Assembly: GCF_008868125.1 (NCBI RefSeq)
Contig: NZ_WAAQ01000002.1
Location: 620,001-684,000 of the forward strand
Direction: 5' to 3'
From: Microbacterium maritypicum
Lineage (GTDB): Bacteria; Actinomycetota; Actinomycetes; Actinomycetales; Microbacteriaceae
Length of the DNA: 64,000 nucleotides
Below, one piece after another: positions 27,024-35,589 of the stretch. The notes under the pieces are model-generated. The model saw nothing but the letters and a program-made list of their open reading frames with translations, did not search any database and was not told where the DNA came from. The translations under genes were made by a program, and so were the position numbers. Position 1 is the stretch's first letter. Each line of letters starts with the position of its first letter.

Positions 27024-27484
27024 CGGGTGCGCCGGATGGCCTCGGCGGTCTGCCGCCAGGTTTCAGGGGAGAGGATGGAGCCGCGCAGCGGATCGTTGCG
27101 GTGCCGCACCCGACGCTGCGGCGTCGGGGACGCGGGTGAGACGGTCGCCGACGCGGTCAGGGCGGTGGCCGCGAGGATCCGGTCGAACTCCTCGGCGTCT
27201 GACGCTGCTTCGGCGCTCGCCGCCGACCACGTCGGAAGCGCGGGGTCGTCCTGCTCCTCCGTGGGCACGACCGGCAGACGGTCGACGACGTTCACGCCGT
27301 GCTCGGTGACACCGAGCACGTACCGGGCATCCGCCGTCTGGATCACGACGATCTGCGCCTTCGGACCGACCCCCTGGCGTCCGAGCACCGTGATCGCCTC
27401 GCTGTCCCGACGACGCGCCTGCGTGCGTGCGACGCGGCGCTGGAGGAACCACAACACCCCGAGCACTGCGGCGAGCGAGAGCAC
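27020..27484 (-). CDS. fliO: Flagellar biosynthesis protein FliO
   Basis: Protein of about 154 residues. One N-terminal membrane helix (LSLAAVLGVLWFLQR) is followed by a basic segment and a small conserved domain (AITVLGRQGVGPKAQIVVIQTADARYVLGVTEHGV in pieces). FliO assists FliP complex assembly. The GTG at 27484 lacks a good ribosome-binding site. A CTG at 27520 overlapping the fliN stop would give a slightly longer coupled protein. Confidence 0.85.
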   Translation of the reverse strand: MLSLAAVLGVLWFLQRRVARTQARRRDSEAITVLGRQGVGPKAQIVVIQTADARYVLGVTEHGVNVVDRLPVVPTEEQDDPALPTWSAASAEAASDAEEFDRILAATALTASATVSPASPTPQRRVRHRNDPLRGSILSPETWRQTAEAIRRTR

Positions 27485-27516
27485 GACCCGCAGGCCGAGC
27501 AGGAGGTCGTCCAGGG

Positions 27517-28176
27517 TCAGGCCTGGACGTTCTCGAGGATGCGGGTGATGCGCACCGCATAGTCCTGGTCGACGACGACGACCTCACCGTGCGCGATGAT
27601 GCGTCCGTTGAGCTTGATATCGGCGGGGGCGCCGGCGGAGCGGTCGAGCTCGACGATGCGCCCTGGTTCCAGATCGAGCACGTCGCGCACCGCCATCCTG
27701 GTGCGTCCGATCTCGACCGTGAGCTCCATCTCCACGCCCGCGATGCGGTGCAGTCGGCGCGAGGAGTGGGAGGCGCCCGCCGGCGCGCGCGTGACGACGA
27801 CGGCGAGGCGGCCGACCGTGTGACCGGCATCGTCCTGCAGATCGAAGAGCTGCACAGCCGGATCGGCGAAGAGCGCGGAGGCGTCGCCGGTCGTCGCCTC
27901 ACCGAGGGCGCCGGAACCCAGTGCGCTGGTCGCGGTCTCGAGGGCGTCGCGCAGGCGGTCGGCCAGGGGTGTGCCGCCGAGTCCGTCGACCAGGATCTCG
28001 GGCTCGAACAGCTGCACCGCCAGGTGCGCGCTCGCCTCGCCCACGAACGGCACGATCAGGGCGTCGCCGGTGTCTCCTGAGACCTGCGAGGCGCGCGCGA
28101 CGAGAGGAGAGGCCGTCGGCAGCGACGCGGCGAACGCGGCGGCGACGGCGGACTCGTAGGTGGTGGTGCTGGTCAC
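27517..28176 (-). CDS. fliN: Flagellar motor switch protein FliN
   Basis: Protein of 219 residues. The C-terminal ~75 residues are the SpoA/FliN domain (VEMELTVEIGRTRMAVRDVL, GRIVELDRSAGAPADIKLNGRIIAHGEVVVVD in pieces). The N-terminal ~140 residues are an extra region, so the overall plan is closer to FliY than to the short enterobacterial FliN, though I see no clear CheC-type catalytic motif. GTG start overlapping fliM. Confidence 0.92.
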   Translation of the reverse strand: MTSTTTYESAVAAAFAASLPTASPLVARASQVSGDTGDALIVPFVGEASAHLAVQLFEPEILVDGLGGTPLADRLRDALETATSALGSGALGEATTGDASALFADPAVQLFDLQDDAGHTVGRLAVVVTRAPAGASHSSRRLHRIAGVEMELTVEIGRTRMAVRDVLDLEPGRIVELDRSAGAPADIKLNGRIIAHGEVVVVDQDYAVRITRILENVQA

Positions 28177-29105
28177 GCGGGCTCCTCGGCGAAAGCGGGA
28201 TCGGGGACGATGGTGGTCACGACGCAGGCCAGTCGTGCGCCTGCGGTGCCGACGGCCGCCGTGGCGACGGTCTGATCACCGACGACGAGGGTCATCGGTC
28301 GGTCGGCGGAGTGCGGGAACGCGATCACGTCGCCGACGGACAGATCCAGCACCTCACGAGGCAGCACGGCGCGGGGTGCGAGGCGCAGCGCGAGCTCGAC
28401 GGGGGCGACATCGACCTGACGACGGATCCGGGCAGGGGCGGCTGTGCGCTCGTCCTCGGAGGGGCGCACGGTGAAACCGGCGAGCACGGAGGCCGGCAGC
28501 ATCACACTGGTCGGCACCGTGCGACCGGCGAGGCGCATCGAGAAGCGCGCGACGATGACGGGCTCTCCGGAGGCCGCGACCTGGGCGAACTGCGAGCTGT
28601 ACTGGATGCCGCTGAAGGAGACCCCGGTCGGGAGCAGCCCGTCGAGCGCTCCGGTGAGATGGTCGATCGCATCGACGATGAGCGAGCGGATCAGCGCCTG
28701 CTCGATCGGGGTGAAGGTGCGCTCCTCGGACGCGGCGGATACCCGTCCGCCCACCATCTGCACGATCCAGGCGGTCGCGGCCGATGTCGGCAGCTGCACG
28801 ATGAGACGCTCTTCCGAATCCGGAAGCGCGCACACGATCATGGTGGTCGTGGTCGGCAGGGACTCGGCGTACTCGCCGTAGGTCATCATCCCGACGTGCT
28901 CGACCGCGATGGTGGCACGCACGTGGATCTTCGCCGACAGCTGCGCAGACCACTGCCGGGAGAACGTCTCGAAAGCCAGTTCCAGGGCACGGGTGTGCTC
29001 ACGCGAGAGGGTCGCCGAACGGCCGAAGTCGTACACCTCGACTTCGGCGGTCCTCTCCACCGTCCCTGCGCGCGCTTCGGAGCGCACGCTGTCCTCGATC
29101 ACCAC
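28173..29105 (-). CDS. fliM: Flagellar motor switch protein FliM (no N-terminal CheY-docking motif)
   Basis: Protein of 310 residues. It enters the conserved FliM core at VYDFGRSATLSREHTRAL, continues through VGMMTYGEYAESLPTTT, and ends with a SpoA domain. The usual N-terminal CheY-P-binding helix (LSQ-EIDALL) is missing, and an in-frame TAA just upstream rules out a longer protein. The GTG start lies eight bases after a sigma-28-like -10 box, so the mRNA may be leaderless. Confidence 0.93.
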   Translation of the reverse strand: MVIEDSVRSEARAGTVERTAEVEVYDFGRSATLSREHTRALELAFETFSRQWSAQLSAKIHVRATIAVEHVGMMTYGEYAESLPTTTTMIVCALPDSEERLIVQLPTSAATAWIVQMVGGRVSAASEERTFTPIEQALIRSLIVDAIDHLTGALDGLLPTGVSFSGIQYSSQFAQVAASGEPVIVARFSMRLAGRTVPTSVMLPASVLAGFTVRPSEDERTAAPARIRRQVDVAPVELALRLAPRAVLPREVLDLSVGDVIAFPHSADRPMTLVVGDQTVATAAVGTAGARLACVVTTIVPDPAFAEEPA

Positions 29106-29113
29106 GAACCCGA

Positions 29114-29140
29114 CTATCGGGCGGTGATCGGCGTGCGTTA
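29114..29140 (-). promoter_or_regulatory. Sigma-28-type promoter before fliM
   Basis: Minus strand: TAAC (29140-29137), exactly 15 bases, CCCGATAG (29121-29114). It differs by one base from the motif shared by the fliC, flgB and flgN promoters. The predicted start of transcription is within a few bases of the fliM GTG. Confidence 0.65.
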
Positions 29141-29153
29141 GGCGAGAGGCGGT

Positions 29154-29963
29154 TCAGGAGGACGGCTTTCCCGCCTGTGCCTGGGGGATGAGCGCGCGCA
29201 CCTCCTCGTTCGCGTCGGAGAGCACGACGATGTCGACCCGTCTGTTCTGGGCCAGCGCCTCGGGAGCGTCACCCGCTGCGATCGGGCGAGTGTCGCCGAA
29301 GCCGACCGACTTCAGGTGCGCCGGCGGAAGCCCCGAGGTCTCGACGAGATGCCGCAGCACCTGCGTGGAGCGTCCGGCCGACAGCTCCCAGTTGGTGGGG
29401 TACGGCGCGACCGATCCGCGTACGTCGGCGTGGCCCTCGACCGAGATCTCGTTGGTGGTGGTGACCAGCACCGAGCCGAGCGCGTCCAGGACCAGGACGG
29501 CCGTCGAGCTGAGCGTCGTGCTGTTCGTGGTGAAGAAGGTCTCGGCGCTCACGAGGCCGATCGTGAGGCCGCGCTCGTCGATGGTGAAGGTGACGTCGGC
29601 TTCGAGCCCGTTCTCGGCGAGGACCTGACGCAGCCGCTCCCGCAGGGCCGACAGCTCGTCGAACTCGGTCTGCGCCGCGGCGAGGTCGACGTCGGCGAAG
29701 TCCTCGCCCTTCTCATCGACCAGCTCCGGTGGCACGACCACACCCGTGGTGGCGTCGATCTCATCCGACGGCTCCTGCCCGAAGCCGGTGGCGAGGGAGG
29801 CGCTGAGAGCCTCGAACTTCTCCTGGTCGACCGTGGACATCGCGAACAGCACGATGAACATGCACATCAGCACGGTCACCATGTCCATGTACGACGCCAT
29901 CCACCGCTCATCCGGACCGCTGTGCTCCTCCTGCGGCACGCGGCGACGGGCACGGACGCTCAT
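29154..29963 (-). CDS. motB: Flagellar stator protein MotB
   Basis: Protein of 269 residues. A single transmembrane helix carries the proton-binding Asp27 (WMASYMDMVTVLMCMFIVLF). A ~90-residue linker precedes the OmpA-like peptidoglycan-binding domain (ISVEGHADVRGSVAP, WELSAGRSTQVLRHLVE, NRRVDIVVL). A proton-type motor is suggested by the MotB-like helix. ATG overlaps the motA stop. Confidence 0.95.
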   Translation of the reverse strand: MSVRARRRVPQEEHSGPDERWMASYMDMVTVLMCMFIVLFAMSTVDQEKFEALSASLATGFGQEPSDEIDATTGVVVPPELVDEKGEDFADVDLAAAQTEFDELSALRERLRQVLAENGLEADVTFTIDERGLTIGLVSAETFFTTNSTTLSSTAVLVLDALGSVLVTTTNEISVEGHADVRGSVAPYPTNWELSAGRSTQVLRHLVETSGLPPAHLKSVGFGDTRPIAAGDAPEALAQNRRVDIVVLSDANEEVRALIPQAQAGKPSS

Positions 29964-30769
29964 GACGCCTGCTCCGTCTCCTCGGCTGCTTGGGTGCGGG
30001 CGCGACGGCCAGAGCGGGCGGAGGAGCGCTCGGACACGAGGGCTCGCAGGCGTTCTCCGACGAACTGCGGCGGGGCGCCGGCCTGGATCGCGAGCATGCC
30101 CTCCATGAGCACGGTCATGCGTTCGAGCTCGAGCTCGCCGAGACGCTGGAGGCGTCCGCCGATGGGCAGCCAGATGAAGTTGGCCGAGAGTAGACCCCAC
30201 AGCGTCGCGACGAATGCTGTCGCGATCATGGGACCGAGCGTGTCGGGCTTGTCGAGCTTCTCCAGCACGTGCGTGAGGGAGACGACGGTGCCGATGATGC
30301 CGACCGTGGGCGCGAAGCCGCCGAGTGTCATGTAGAAGCGTGAGGCGGTGCGGTTGCGGGCGGCGGTCGAGGTGAGCTCATCCTCCAGCAGCGTTCGCAG
30401 GTCTTCGGCGTCGGTGCCGTCGGCGATGCTCTGCAGTGCCTGGCGCAGGAACGGGTCCTTCTCGTCCTCGAGTCCCTGCTCGAGGGCGAGGAGCCCTTCG
30501 GCGCGCGCCTTCTCGGCGTAGCCGACCACCGTGTCGATCATGCTCGACGCGGTGCGGCGCTCGCCGCGGAAGGCGCGGGGGAGCGACTTGACCGCATGCA
30601 GCGCATCGCGCACAGTACCGCTCGCGATGCCGACGGCGATCGTGGCTCCGAAGACCAGCACCATCGGGGCGGGGATCAGCAGCGATCCGATGGTCGCGCC
30701 TTCGAGGTTGATCATGGCGATCAGGGCGCCGAACGCGAGGACCAGTCCGAGGATGAGAGACGGATCCAT
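29960..30769 (-). CDS. motA: Flagellar stator protein MotA
   Basis: Protein of 269 residues with four transmembrane helices: two near the N-terminus (LILGLVLAFGALIAMI, LIPAPMVLVFGATIAVGIAS) and two near the C-terminal third (TLGGFAPTVGIIGTVVSLTHVL with the conserved proline, and IATAFVATLWGLLSANFIWLPIG). The cytoplasmic loop between them carries the rotor-contact charges. It overlaps flbD by one base. Confidence 0.95.
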   Translation of the reverse strand: MDPSLILGLVLAFGALIAMINLEGATIGSLLIPAPMVLVFGATIAVGIASGTVRDALHAVKSLPRAFRGERRTASSMIDTVVGYAEKARAEGLLALEQGLEDEKDPFLRQALQSIADGTDAEDLRTLLEDELTSTAARNRTASRFYMTLGGFAPTVGIIGTVVSLTHVLEKLDKPDTLGPMIATAFVATLWGLLSANFIWLPIGGRLQRLGELELERMTVLMEGMLAIQAGAPPQFVGERLRALVSERSSARSGRRARTQAAEETEQAS

Positions 30770-31017
30770 CAGAGACCGACCTCGGAAGCGGGGGCGTCTG
30801 AATCCGTTCCGGCGGTGCTGATCAGAGCGGCGGCCGTGGCGAGCACTCCGGCGCGGAACCGGGTGATCTGCGCGATCACGTCATCCATCGTCTCGGTGAC
30901 CACGAAGGTCGCACCGTCGACCATGATGAGCGTCGTGTCCGGCGTCGCCTGGACACGTTCGATCAGGTCGGGGTTCACCGCGAACCGCGAACGGTTCAGG
31001 CGCGTGAGGACGATCAT
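30769..31017 (-). CDS. flbD: FlbD family flagellar protein
   Basis: Small protein of 82 residues with the FlbD core MIVLTRLNRSRFAVNPDLIE, ATPDTTLIMVDGATFVVTE. Gram-positive flbD genes lie between flgE and motA. Its function is poorly known. The ATG at 31017 gives the canonical MIVLTRL start with GGAG just upstream. An ATG at 31026 would add three residues. In this genome flgE is 8.1 kb away. Confidence 0.85.
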   Translation of the reverse strand: MIVLTRLNRSRFAVNPDLIERVQATPDTTLIMVDGATFVVTETMDDVIAQITRFRAGVLATAAALISTAGTDSDAPASEVGL

Positions 31018-31094
31018 GGGCTCCATCCTGGAAAGATCCGTCCGCGTTCCGGGGAGCGCGGACCCGACGGCCCGTCCTGGGCTGTCGGAGGTGA

Positions 31095-31121
31095 CTGTCG
31101 GCTGGAGGTCGTCAGCCGTTA
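31095..31121 (-). promoter_or_regulatory. Sigma-28-type promoter before flbD-motA-motB
   Basis: Minus strand: TAAC (31121-31118), 15 bases, GCCGACAG (31102-31095), one base off the local consensus. It gives flbD-motA-motB their own promoter, with a leader of about 70 bases that contains a 7-bp hairpin (31040-31063). Confidence 0.6.
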
Positions 31122-31159
31122 GTCGTGCCCCTGGCGGAGGATCCCGTGAGGGAGGACGA

Positions 31160-32860
31160 TCAGCGCTCGGCGAGGAGCTGGTCTCGCACCTGTCGACGCA
31201 GCACCTTGCCGATGAGGGAGCGGGGGAGGTCGTCGACGGCGGTGATGCGGCGCGGCACCTTGTACGGGGTGAGCCGGGTGCGGCAGAAGTCGCGCAGCGC
31301 GTCCACGTCGAGAGCAGCGCCGTCGCGGAGCACGACGGCGGCGGCGACCTCTTCCCCGCCATGAGGTCGCGGAAGACCCACGACCGCGGCGGCCACGACA
31401 TCGGGGTGCGCGATGAGGGCGTCTTCCACCTCGCTCGGCGACACGTTGAAGCCGCCGGTGATGATGAGCTCCTTCAGGCGGTCGACGATGCTCACGAACC
31501 CGTCCGAGGAGACCTGGGCGATGTCGCCCGATCGGAGCCAGCCGTCCGGCAGCAGAGCGTCGGCCGTCTCGCCGGGCCGCCCCCAGTACCCCTGGAAGAC
31601 CTGCGGGCCGCGGATGAGGAGTTCGCCGGGTTCCCCGGAGGGCACGTCGACCGTCGGGTCAGCGGGGTCGACGACGCGGATCTCCGTGCTCGGAAAGGGC
31701 ACGCCGACGGTGCCGGGACGGCGGGTGGGACCCATCGGATTGCCGAGCGCGACCGGCGAGCTCTCGGTCATGCCGTAGCCCTCCACGAGCAGACCGCCCG
31801 TCGCCTCCTCCCAGCGCTTCACGGTGGCCACCGGAAGACTCATCGCTCCGGAGATCGCGAAGCGCACGGTCGAGAGGTCGATGGTCCCCCGAGAGGCTGC
31901 GCGGGCGAGAGCATCATAGATCGGCGGCACAGCGGGAAGGAAGGTGGGAGGCGTCGAGCGCGCCGCCGCTGTGACCAGTCCCAGATCGAACGCGGGAAAG
32001 AGCACGAGCCGGGCCCCGATGCTCATCGCGAAGGTGAGGCACAGCGTCATCCCGTACGCGTGGAACAGCGGCAGCACACCGTAGAACGTCTCCTCGCCGT
32101 CGACGAGTCCCGGCACCCACGCTCGTCCCTGCATCGCGTTGGCGCGGAGGTTCGCGTGCGTGAGGATCGCTCCCTTCGGGACGCCCGTCGTTCCGCTCGT
32201 GTACTGCAACAGGGCGATGTCGTCGAGTGTCGGCGCCGGCACCCGCCGCGAGATCCGCCGGTGATCGGCGAGGCTCTTCCAGGTGACGAGGTGCCGCGCC
32301 TTCGGGGTGCCAGTGAGCTTCGCGCGGGCCTCGCGCGCCCGGGGCAGGGGCAGTCGCAGGGCGAGGCGCTTCGACAGCGGCATCGCCGCGGTGATGTCGA
32401 CGCTCACGATGTGCTCGACCCTGACGTCGGTGGGGAATCCGGCGATCGTGTCGACGGCCTTGTCCCACACGATGGCGACGCGTGCGCCGTGATCCTCGAA
32501 CTGGTGTCGCAGTTCGCGCGCGGTGTAGAGCGGGTTGTGCTCGACCACGATCGCACCCAGTCGGAGGATCGCGTAGAACGCGACGACGTGCTGCGGGCAG
32601 TTCGGCAGCACCAGAGCGACGCGGTCGCCGGCACCGACCCCGAGCCGGCGCAGGCCCTCAGCGGCGCGCTCGACCTGCTCTCCGAGTTCCCGGTACGTGG
32701 TCACCGCTCCGAAGAAGTCCAGCGCCGGGCGTCGACCGAAGGCCTTCACGCTCGCCGACAGCATCTCCGGCAAGGTCTGCGACGGATCCTCGATCTGGGC
32801 GGGGACGCCCTCCGCGTAGGAATCGAGCCAGGGCCGGGAGGCGAGGGGAGAGTCGGGCAT
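31160..32860 (-). CDS. Long-chain fatty-acid-CoA ligase family (AMP-binding) enzyme
   Basis: Protein of 566 residues of the ANL superfamily: it activates a carboxylate as an acyl-AMP and then an acyl-CoA. The nucleotide motif YTSGTTGVPKGA, the FEGYGMTESSP-like VEGYGMTESSPVA, the hinge DRLKELIITGGFNVSP and the C-terminal lysine in RSLIGKVLRR are all present. Fatty acids are the likely substrate by family. The ATG at 32860 follows GGAGGATGGAG. Its setting between flgE and flbD is unusual. Confidence 0.88.
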   Translation of the reverse strand: MPDSPLASRPWLDSYAEGVPAQIEDPSQTLPEMLSASVKAFGRRPALDFFGAVTTYRELGEQVERAAEGLRRLGVGAGDRVALVLPNCPQHVVAFYAILRLGAIVVEHNPLYTARELRHQFEDHGARVAIVWDKAVDTIAGFPTDVRVEHIVSVDITAAMPLSKRLALRLPLPRAREARAKLTGTPKARHLVTWKSLADHRRISRRVPAPTLDDIALLQYTSGTTGVPKGAILTHANLRANAMQGRAWVPGLVDGEETFYGVLPLFHAYGMTLCLTFAMSIGARLVLFPAFDLGLVTAAARSTPPTFLPAVPPIYDALARAASRGTIDLSTVRFAISGAMSLPVATVKRWEEATGGLLVEGYGMTESSPVALGNPMGPTRRPGTVGVPFPSTEIRVVDPADPTVDVPSGEPGELLIRGPQVFQGYWGRPGETADALLPDGWLRSGDIAQVSSDGFVSIVDRLKELIITGGFNVSPSEVEDALIAHPDVVAAAVVGLPRPHGGEEVAAAVVLRDGAALDVDALRDFCRTRLTPYKVPRRITAVDDLPRSLIGKVLRRQVRDQLLAER

Positions 32861-32903
32861 GTCTCCATCCTCCCCCGGGATCGCGTTTCGCGGGCGCTGT
32901 GCC

Positions 32904-33302
32904 TCAGCCGACGAACAGCAGGATGATCGACACGGCGACCGCGGCCGCGCCGACGCCGGCCAGGGTGATCCCGAGCACCTGGAGCGCATGGAGGAGGGGG
33001 CGTCGGGGTTCGAACCTCATCAGGCGCGGGTGTCGGGCGCTGATGAACGCGTCGGCGTCCTCCCTGCCACGCCAATGGACGGACTCCTCCGCCCGGAGCG
33101 GCCGCTCCCAGAAGTCGCCGGCGGTGAACCAGCGGGCGCGCGCCCGGCCGTCCTCCTCCTCGAGGATGACGACCTCGTGGGGCAGCCAGGGACCGTCGTG
33201 CACCTTCACCAGCAGCACGATCGTGAGCAGCGGGAGCCCGACACCGAGTCCGACCCATGAGAGGATCTCGGCGATCATTCCGACAGCATCGACCGCGTTC
33301 AT
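32904..33302 (-). CDS. Hypothetical two-helix membrane protein
   Basis: Protein of 132 residues not recognised as a known family. One hydrophobic helix lies near the N-terminus (ILSWVGLGVGLPLLTIVLLV) and one at the C-terminus (LHALQVLGITLAGVGAAAVAVSIILLFV). A charged loop with tryptophans (RWFTAGDFWERPLRAEE) lies between. It precedes the fadD-like gene by 43 bp on the same strand and may share its transcript. Confidence 0.7.
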   Translation of the reverse strand: MNAVDAVGMIAEILSWVGLGVGLPLLTIVLLVKVHDGPWLPHEVVILEEEDGRARARWFTAGDFWERPLRAEESVHWRGREDADAFISARHPRLMRFEPRRPLLHALQVLGITLAGVGAAAVAVSIILLFVG

Positions 33303-33352
33303 GACCGCCTCCTTTCTCCCAGAGACGACAGTACCGGCGAAGTCGGGCGTCC

Positions 33353-33364
33353 TAAGCTGACGAT
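33353..33364 (+). promoter_or_regulatory. Leaderless promoter of the cupin gene
   Basis: TAAGCT (33353-33358) lies six bases before the GTG start. No clear -35 is seen. Confidence 0.5.
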
Positions 33365-33730
33365 GTGAACGAAGATGTGCGGAATGTGCAGGTGGCGCTG
33401 GCGACCATGACCGAGCATTGGCAGCCGCACCGGCTGGCCAGCGTCAACGACTACGACGTCAAGGTCGTGAAGCTGCTCGGAGAGTTCGTCTGGCACACCC
33501 ATCCCGACACCGACGAGCTCTTCATGGTGGTGCACGGGCGTCTGACGATCCAGTTGCGCGATCGTGATGTGGTGCTGGGGCCGAACGACGTCTTCGTCGT
33601 TCCGAAGGGTGTCGAGCACTGCCCGCGAGCCGACGAGGAGGTGCAGGCGATCCTGTTCGAGCCGAAGGGCACCGTCAACACGGGCGATGCCGGGGGAGAG
33701 ATGACGTCGGAGCTCCGGGAGCTCGGATAG
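33365..33730 (+). CDS. Cupin domain protein
   Basis: Protein of 121 residues with a single cupin barrel: motif 1 HTHPDTDELFMVVHGRLTIQ carries two histidines and a glutamate, and motif 2 is VPKGVEHCPRADEE. It probably binds a divalent metal. No catalytic role can be assigned. GTG start, leaderless. It is followed by the convergent arsR gene. Confidence 0.85.
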   Translation: MNEDVRNVQVALATMTEHWQPHRLASVNDYDVKVVKLLGEFVWHTHPDTDELFMVVHGRLTIQLRDRDVVLGPNDVFVVPKGVEHCPRADEEVQAILFEPKGTVNTGDAGGEMTSELRELG

Positions 33731-33765
33731 GTCGCGGGGCACGACCTGCGGTGGTGCGGTGGTGC

Positions 33766-34107
33766 TCAGACCGCGCGGAGCGCGTCGGCTGCGGCCTCCA
33801 TCGCGTCGGCGTTCAGCGCGAAGTACGCCCACTTGCCGCGCTGCTCTCGCGTGACCAGACCGGCTTCGGTCAGAAGCTTCATGTGATGGGAGACCGTCCC
33901 CTGCGAGAGGCCGACGGGCTCGGTCAGGTCGCAGATGCAGGCCTCACCGCCGGACCCGGCGGCGATGAGGGACAACAGTCTGACCCGAGTGGGGTCTCCC
34001 AGCGCCTTGAACACCCGGGCGACGCGCTCCGCATCCTCGACGGTCATGGTCGCGCTGACAGGAGGGACGCAGCAGGTGCGGGCTTCGATCGTCGTCGGCA
34101 GGGTCAC
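33766..34107 (-). CDS. arsR: ArsR family arsenic-responsive repressor
   Basis: Winged-helix repressor of 113 residues. The As(III) site is probably formed by the CIC pair in GGEACICDLTEP together with the N-terminal cysteine pair at 12-13 (RTCCVPP). The DNA helix is GLSQGTVSHHMKLLTEAGLV. GTG start. It is divergent from the arsenic operon, with operator-like repeats between, and convergent with the cupin gene. Confidence 0.9.
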   Translation of the reverse strand: MTLPTTIEARTCCVPPVSATMTVEDAERVARVFKALGDPTRVRLLSLIAAGSGGEACICDLTEPVGLSQGTVSHHMKLLTEAGLVTREQRGKWAYFALNADAMEAAADALRAV

Positions 34108-34123
34108 TCGCCCATCCTGTCAC

Positions 34124-34171
34124 GTATTGACAATCTTCGATAGGTGGGAGACAGTCTTCATATTGAAGATT
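34124..34171. promoter_or_regulatory. Probable ArsR operators between arsR and arsO-like gene
   Basis: TCTTCA-TAT-TGAAGA (34155-34169) is an inverted repeat in front of the rightward operon, and TTGACAATCTTCGATA (34127-34142) holds the same CTTC element nearer arsR. ATnTTCA/TGAAnAT repeats are typical ArsR binding sites, so both directions are likely repressed without arsenite. Confidence 0.6.
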
Positions 34172-34190
34172 CTCAATCCGAGGAGATGTG

Positions 34191-35492
34191 ATGTCTGAGC
34201 TTCCCGTCGTCGTCATCGGAGCCGGCCCCCAAGGCCTCGCCGCCGCGGCGCATCTCGTCGAACGCGAGGAGGACGTGGTCGTCGTCGAGCGCGGCCGTGG
34301 TCCCGCGGCCGCCGTATCCGAGTGGGGTCACGTGCGCCTCTTCTCGTCGTGGCCGGAGCTCACGGACGCGGCCGCGCGTCGCGTTCTCGAGCCGACCGGT
34401 TGGACCGCACCCGCGGCGGGGTATCCCACGGGGGCGGAGTGGGTGAGCGGCTACCTCGCGCCGCTCGCGGAGGTTCTGGGCGAGCGGATCCGGTACGCGA
34501 CGACAGTCACAGGAGTCGCACGTCAGGGACGCGACAAGGTCGTCGAGGGAGGGCGCAGGAGCCAGCCGTTCGTCGTGCATACGGTCGACGCCGATGGTCG
34601 GGAATCCCGACTCCTCGCTCGCGCCGTGATCGACGCGAGCGGCACCTGGGGTCTTCCCAACCCGGCCGGGGCCGATGGCTTCCCGGCTCTCGGAGAGGCC
34701 GCGGCGGCCGGTGCGATCTCCTATCGGATCCCGGCCGATGTCTCGGAACTCGCGGGTTCGCACGTCGTCGTCGTGGGGGCCGGGCACTCCGCCACGCATG
34801 CCGTGCTGCGCCTGAGCGAGCTGGCACGGCGCGCCCCGGGAACACGGGTGACGTGGATGCTGCGCCGGGGGAGCGCCGCGAACGTGTTCGGTGGCGGTGC
34901 CGGCGACGAACTGCCGGAGCGCGCGGCTCTCGGCTCTCGCGCACGAAAGGTGATCGACGACGGAGTCGTCGACCTGGTGACCGGATTCCGCGTCGCCGAG
35001 TTCCGGCAGGAGGCCGAAGGGCTGACGGTCATCGCCGAAGACGGGCGCGTCGTCAGGGGCGTCGGGCGCATGTTCGCGCTCACGGGTTTCCGGCCTGACC
35101 TGCAGATGCTGCGCGAGCTCCGGACCGACCTGGATCCCACGCTCGAAGCCGTCGCCGGTATCGCATCCGAGATCGATCCGAACATCCACTCCTGCGGATC
35201 CGTGGGTGCGACCGGGGCGCGTGAGCTCGTGCAGCCGGAGCGAGGATTCTTCATCGTCGGCGCGAAGTCCTACGGTCGGGCGCCGACCTTCCTCGCGCTG
35301 ACGGGCTTCGAGCAGGTGCGCAGTGTCGCCGCTCACCTCGCCGGCGATCACGAGGCAGCTGATCGCCGCGAACTCAGGCTTCCGGACACCGGGGTGTGCG
35401 GAGGGGCCGGCGGCTTCGATGACAGCGCGGGCAGCTGCTGCGCCGCCCCCTCCACGCTTCAGATCGGTGCGCGGCCCGTCGTCGTCGGCTGA
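34191..35492 (+). CDS. arsO: Flavin-dependent monooxygenase-like protein of arsenic operons (ArsO-like)
   Basis: Protein of 433 residues with an N-terminal FAD fold (VVVIGAGPQGLAAAAHLVERE) and an internal NAD(P)H fold (SHVVVVGAGHSATHAVL, residues ~195-210). Proteins of this type recur in actinobacterial ars operons and are annotated ArsO; their reaction is not settled. The C-terminus ends in a cysteine-bearing tail (DTGVCGGAGGF, GSCCAAPS). GGAG precedes the ATG. First gene of the rightward ars operon. Confidence 0.75.
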   Translation: MSELPVVVIGAGPQGLAAAAHLVEREEDVVVVERGRGPAAAVSEWGHVRLFSSWPELTDAAARRVLEPTGWTAPAAGYPTGAEWVSGYLAPLAEVLGERIRYATTVTGVARQGRDKVVEGGRRSQPFVVHTVDADGRESRLLARAVIDASGTWGLPNPAGADGFPALGEAAAAGAISYRIPADVSELAGSHVVVVGAGHSATHAVLRLSELARRAPGTRVTWMLRRGSAANVFGGGAGDELPERAALGSRARKVIDDGVVDLVTGFRVAEFRQEAEGLTVIAEDGRVVRGVGRMFALTGFRPDLQMLRELRTDLDPTLEAVAGIASEIDPNIHSCGSVGATGARELVQPERGFFIVGAKSYGRAPTFLALTGFEQVRSVAAHLAGDHEAADRRELRLPDTGVCGGAGGFDDSAGSCCAAPSTLQIGARPVVVG

Positions 35493-35554
35493 GGGCGGGG
35501 CGGGCGATGCCTGTGTGCGCCAGGTGACGAACAGGTGAACTCTTCCGGCAACGA

Positions 35555-35589
35555 TTGCCGTTGATATCGATGAGTGTCAATATAGACAC
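35555..35589 (+). promoter_or_regulatory. Promoter with ArsR-type operator before trxB
   Basis: TTGCCG (35555-35560), a 17-base spacer and CAATAT (35578-35583) stand six bases before the ATG, giving a leaderless promoter. The inverted repeat GTGTC-AATATA-GACAC (35574-35589) covers the -10 box and reaches the start codon, a good position for ArsR repression. It would give trxB-acr3-arsC a second arsenite-controlled start. Confidence 0.6.

Noticed and set aside
30596..32926. A 776-residue plus-strand frame across motA, flbD and the fadD-like gene
   Set aside because: It runs antisense to three supported genes and crosses two intergenic gaps and a predicted promoter. Composition is Arg/Gly/His-rich without motifs.
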